From: Selaginella moellendorffii
Lineage: Eukaryota; Streptophyta; Lycopodiopsida; Selaginellales; Selaginellaceae
DNA: 64,000 nt
Direction of reading: 5' to 3'
Assembly (NCBI RefSeq): GCF_000143415.4
Contig: NW_003314275.1
Span: 1,974,697 to 2,038,696 of the forward strand
Positions 60,464-64,000 of this stretch are shown piece by piece (the stretch's first letter is position 1; each line of letters begins with the position of its first letter). The position numbers were made by a program, and so were the translations under genes. Under the pieces are notes generated by a model, which saw only the letters and a program-made list of their open reading frames with translations, was not told the origin of the DNA and ran no database searches.

Positions 60464-61170
60464 TTAGTAAGACCGGGTCCTTTGGATCCCTCCCCCGTTC
60501 CTTGGGCCACCGGATTTCTCAAGAGATATGATAAACTTGCGCAAGTGCCTGATATACTCTGGATAGAGCTCCAAGTTGCAGTGACCCCTCCTTTGAGCCA
60601 CAGTGGCTCGTACTTTTCCTTGCAAAGATCCCACAGCTGCTTGCCGTGTGAGCAATCCACAACTTCGTCGCTGGTACCCTGTGAAAATGAAGATCAGATT
60701 CCTCACCTAGAACTAGAACCAAGTGGGGAAAAGAAGAAAGAATAAAGAAGAAACTTTATCACTTACGTGGATGACGAGCACGGGACAATTCACGCGTCTT
60801 ATCTTTTCAATGTTCTGCAAGGAACCGAAGGTAGGAAAATCAAATCAAAGAACTCTCTTTTCATACCTTGTAGATATCAAACCAGTATGTTCTCTTGACG
60901 GGGTACATAACACGCAAGCCGGAGAGGATTGGACTGTGAAGAACAACGCCTCGAACTTTCGGGAGCCTAGGTCCACTGTCGGGCCACTTCCCACGGACTG
61001 TCCATAGAGCACCACATCCTTTTGTCTCACGCCATAGTCTCGCTCCAAGCACTGATAGGCAGCTTCCACGTCCGCGTACGTGTTTGCTTCACTCGGCTGG
61101 AAAAAGATGGACAGTCCAAAGTGAAAACCTTGACCAGAGTTCATGGCCAAGTACAAGAACAATGAAAAAC
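60464..61170 (-). pseudogene. ABHD17-like alpha/beta hydrolase, truncated and frameshifted
   Basis: Three 3' exons remain. The first (about 61105-60866) has SEANTYADVEAAYQCLERDYG, the nucleophile elbow VLYGQSVGSGPT, then [23 protein letters not shown]. The second (about 60818-60770) has IRRVNCPVLVIH. The last (60678-60464) has [26 protein letters not shown] and [21 protein letters not shown]. Between VDL and LPKVRG about 7 bp are missing compared with the 58.7-kb copy, giving a frameshift. The 5' exons (membrane-anchor Cys region, first hydrolase strands) are absent. ABHD17 proteins are depalmitoylating hydrolases. This copy is unlikely to be functional. Confidence 0.8.
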
Positions 61171-61479
61171 TGCAAAGTTCCTGTAGCTAAAAGAGACAGT
61201 ATAAAAGAAAATATGTTCTTTCTATCTACACAGAAAATGCCAGGCAAATAGTTATAAGAGGAAGTCAATGATAGAAACTTGGGAAAAAACCGATACAACA
61301 AAGACAATAATCAATGAAATAATGGAAGAACAGCGAAAGAACGGCAGTGAGAAAGAACTCGAAAGAACTCCAACGAAACAAAGAGAAGGAAAAAAAAACA
61401 AAAAATCTCCAAGGACAGATCAGTGGAAGAGAGGAATTCCCATCCAAAAATCGCGATTTGTGGCTTACCCCATGACGTT

Positions 61480-62230
61480 CACCTGGAGATGGACGCTGAG
61501 CTCCACCAGACGATGACAGAGACAAATGGGTTGCAGCCTTTGATGAGGAGTATAACTCCTTTCTCAAGAACAACACCGTCTCCTTGGTGGAAAGAGCTCC
61601 GGCCGGGCGTAAACTAATTAAATCCATGAGGATTCCTAACCCACACCACCATTTCTCGCTACAAGGCTCGCTTGGTGGCGAAAGGCTACTCTCAAGCATG
61701 TGGAAGATGTCCTGCAATGATTCGCCATGGACTCTTGTGCGCCTGCACCCATGCCAATGGTTGTTGTAGAAGGATATGACTCCTTCTACAGACTCGGATA
61801 GGAGGAAAATGGCGAACGTTCCTTACCGAAGTGCCATGGGAAGCTTGATGTACCTGGTGGTGTGCACGCGACCAGACATTGCCTTCTTAGTGAGCATGGT
61901 AAGCAGGTTTCTCGACAATCCAGGCCTTGCACATTGGCAGTAAAAAGAATTTTTTCGTTACTTACGAGCTACCACTTCTTTTGGCTTACTTTACACGCCA
62001 AAAGTCACAAGCTTACAGGGCTACTGTGATACAGACTGGGCTGGCTGCCCAGATTCACGAAGATCACACACAAGCTATTTTTTTTAGCTTGCAACACGCA
62101 GCTCTTTCTTGGAGCAACAAGAAACAGAGTGTTGTGGCCTGCTCTAGCTGAGAAGCTGAGTATATGGCCGCTAGCGCTGCTTGCAAGAAGGCCATTTGGC
62201 TTCGCCGTCTTCTAACAGACATGGAACACT
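61480..62230 (+). pseudogene. Ty1/copia pol fragment (reverse transcriptase to RNase H)
   Basis: Plus strand, across several frames: AAFDEEYNSFLKNNTVSLVE and RAPAGRKLI (the start of copia RT), MGSLMYLVVCTRPDIAFLVS (around 61830-61890), then the RNase H region GYCDTDWAGCP and near-terminal AACKKAIWL-type words. Frameshifts and stops are frequent. An old copia element; no LTR located. Confidence 0.75.
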
Positions 62231-62385
62231 CTCTTCCATCCTTAGAACTCCAAAATGACAGCAAACATGCGTGTACAGAAAGTCAACAGTCGTTTGCTGA
62301 TCAGAAACCGGAGAAGAAACTGCTTCAGCCCATTTAATAATGGTATTTATAGCCATGAAAATGTAGGTGTCCCTACATTTTTATG
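62170..62385 (-). pseudogene. Ty3/gypsy integrase fragment, reversed
   Basis: Minus strand: TFMAINTIIKWAEAVSSPVS, then TTVDFLYTHVCCHFGV. This is the gypsy integrase core around KWxEA and FLYxHIxxRFG. It abuts an inverted copy of its first 50 bp. Confidence 0.7.
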
Positions 62386-62420
62386 GCTATAAACAGCATT
62401 ATTAAATGGGCTGAAGCAGA
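62320..62420. repeat. Inverted repeat, ~48-bp arms
   Basis: Left arm 'ctgcttcagcccatttaata' ... 'atgaaaatgtaggtg', right arm 'tccctacatttttatggcta' ... 'tattaaatgggctgaagcag'. Nearly perfect; a 3-base centre lies near 62372. It comes from two head-to-head copies of the gypsy integrase segment. Confidence 0.85.
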
Positions 62421-62899
62421 GAACAAAGTCCTGAGCAGTCCAAACTCCACTGCATAAACGGTCCTTCTGGGTGAATCGGATGTAGCAGGTGTTTATCATG
62501 TAGACGAACAGTCTGAAATTGTTGACATGGTTGGGAGTGTTAAACATACTGAGCACTGTCACGGTAGAGTGTGGGCCAAAAGTACCCCACGCATAATATA
62601 TTCTTGCTGGTGTTCATTGCTCATGTGTTGCAACTAAGAGCTGTGAAGCTTCAATAACGGAGGAGTGTGCCATCTCCATGTCAGCAATACAGAGTGCCAT
62701 CAGCGAGAATGAACTGACTGAGAGAACGGCATTCATGCCGAGACTGTTGTGTTTGACCATTGAATGAATTTTTATTCATGAGATTTTTAGTCAAAAAACA
62801 ACACGTCTGTTGGCACTGTTGGTCTAGTCCTAGTTGGCACTGGTGTCTGTCCAGTACGTTGTACGGCTTGCCACGGTAACACTCTCGCAGATGCCAAGT

Positions 62900-63110
62900 G
62901 CAGCCTGAAACTGAGAAAATTTTGGAGGAGAGTGCCTTGGTCAGAACGTCAGCAATCATGTCCTGAGTAAGACAATACACAAGCTCGACGATTCCATTTT
63001 CATACTGGTCTCGAAGAAAATGGTGTACTGTGTCCATGTGCTTCGTTTTTGAATTGATCTTCCGATTCTTGCTTAAGGCAATGCAGTGCTGATTGCCACA
63101 ATAGATCGCT
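62900..63110 (-). pseudogene. copia RNase H C-terminal fragment
   Basis: Minus strand: HFLRDQYENGIVELVYCLTQ, then MIADVLTKALSSKIF. This is the standard end of copia pol ('ADxLTKAL'). Upstream on the strand, SAVYCGNQHCIAL-like words fit the preceding RNase H part. Confidence 0.8.
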
Positions 63111-63111
63111 G

Positions 63112-63800
63112 TTGAACCTCCTACTTTCTAATCAAGGATCACACTTCTTAGGCGCTATTGTTGTTGAGCTGACAATAAAGCTTGGAATTTCTCATCTGAC
63201 GTCAAGCTCCTACTGGCAAAGGAATGGCCAGACCGAGGTCACGAACAAGTCACTTAAGTCAATTCTCCAGAAGGTTGTTCAGGAGTGCATAGCCAACTCT
63301 ATTACCACATGCTTTGTGGATAACAAAGAAGCTCCTTACAGGTTTTACACCATTTTGATTGGTGTATGGTTTGGAAGCGGTTCTTCCCTCACAACTTTGT
63401 TTACCTTCCTACTGGATCGCCTAGGAAGTGAGGAAGTGGATCCCACTAGAACTGTTGGGACATCATAGGATATTCACACCAACTGCACAGATCAATTGAT
63501 ACAGCTGGATGAGGGATTGAGATATTAAGGCCGTTCGTATTCAGATTCAGCAATATTGCACTGCTCTCATGCTTGTGAAGCAGCGAGGTGAAAGCTTCCT
63601 CCCAGGTGATGTCGTTTGGCGCCTGGATGCTTCTACACACCATAAAGCAAAGTTTCAACCTCCGTGGATTGGCCCTTATCAAGTCCTTGGGAGCGCAGGG
63701 ACAAACTCCTACTAGCTTGCAGAGCTTCGGGTTCAAAACTGCCGAATCAGACAATGGTAATCATCTCAAGAGGTATTTTCTCTATGTTAGTTCCTTCTAA
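63112..63800 (+). pseudogene. Ty3/gypsy integrase fragment
   Basis: Plus strand: SNQGSHFLGAIVVELTIKLGI, then HLTSSSYWQRNGQTEVTNKS and LKSILQKVV (integrase core end), followed in other frames by LPGDVVWRLDASTHHKAKF and QPPWIGPYQVL (integrase C-terminal fold). Frameshifted; no domain beyond. Confidence 0.8.
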
Positions 63801-64000
63801 TTTCAATTCCTATTGCTATTTCATTGTTCATCTAACCTTTAACGCTTGAGTTTTGCAATTTAGAGGCCTGATACTATACCGGGAGGATAGAGTTTCACTC
63901 CTGTGGGGTGCCGGATTACAGGAATGTCCATTATGATTCTCTTACGAGATAAGTTTCTTTCCTTTAAGCAGGGCTATTCATTCAGTGTCATGAGATAGAA
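63801..64000. other. Window edge, likely more retroelement
   Basis: No gene recognised. The sequence continues the gypsy remnant, and 'aactgccgaatcagacaatg' just upstream lies beyond the last recognisable integrase residues. Confidence 0.3.

Overview
The window reads as nuclear DNA of a land plant, and a spikemoss (Selaginella-type lycophyte) fits best. The genes are split by very short GT-AG introns (about 50-75 bp). The gene set is plant-like: chloroplast ELIPs, a farnesol/phytol kinase, an LPEAT2-type acyltransferase, a KCH-type kinesin-14 and a SEC12/PHF1-like protein. Compact GC-richer genes sit among AT-rich, transposon-worn stretches. The organism is my inference from gene content and intron style.

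Region 1 (1-15.4 kb): an intronless AT-rich bulb-type lectin gene (1105-1986), an LPEAT2-like acyltransferase with EF hands (minus), and three tandem early light-induced protein (ELIP) genes that share a conserved promoter block. About 5 kb of AT-rich DNA interrupts the 3' flank of the first ELIP; it carries a decayed RPA70-like pseudogene.

Region 2 (15.4-24.3 kb): an SGPP-type sugar phosphatase, translation elongation factor EF1-alpha copy 1, a divergent mitochondrial SSB gene, a small secreted Cys protein (family X) and mitochondrial ribosomal protein uL3m.

Region 3 (24.3-29.6 kb): a graveyard. It holds a broken family X copy, a broken aegerolysin-like gene and a mosaic of uL3m and receptor-kinase fragments, followed by an intact second family X gene.

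Region 4 (29.6-54.6 kb): ordinary dense genes. These are a GHR1-like LRR pseudokinase, a CCCH-RRM-RING protein, EF1-alpha copy 2, a DAGK-domain protein, a SEC12-like WD40 protein, a fused Egt1-type ergothioneine biosynthesis gene (44811-47198), a CH-domain kinesin-14, and RPAC1 of RNA polymerases I/III.

Region 5 (54.6-64 kb): a farnesol/phytol kinase gene and two tandem cyanovirin-N-like lectin genes. They are mixed with broken copies of RPAC1, the kinase and an ABHD17-like hydrolase, ending in degenerate copia and gypsy retrotransposon pieces.

The most notable items are the Egt1-type fusion in a plant-like context, the family X secreted proteins, and a cluster of lectin/aegerolysin-type proteins better known from fungi or other lineages. 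Also notable are the CCCH-RRM-RING architecture, the ELIP triplication, and the shuffled pseudogene mosaics.
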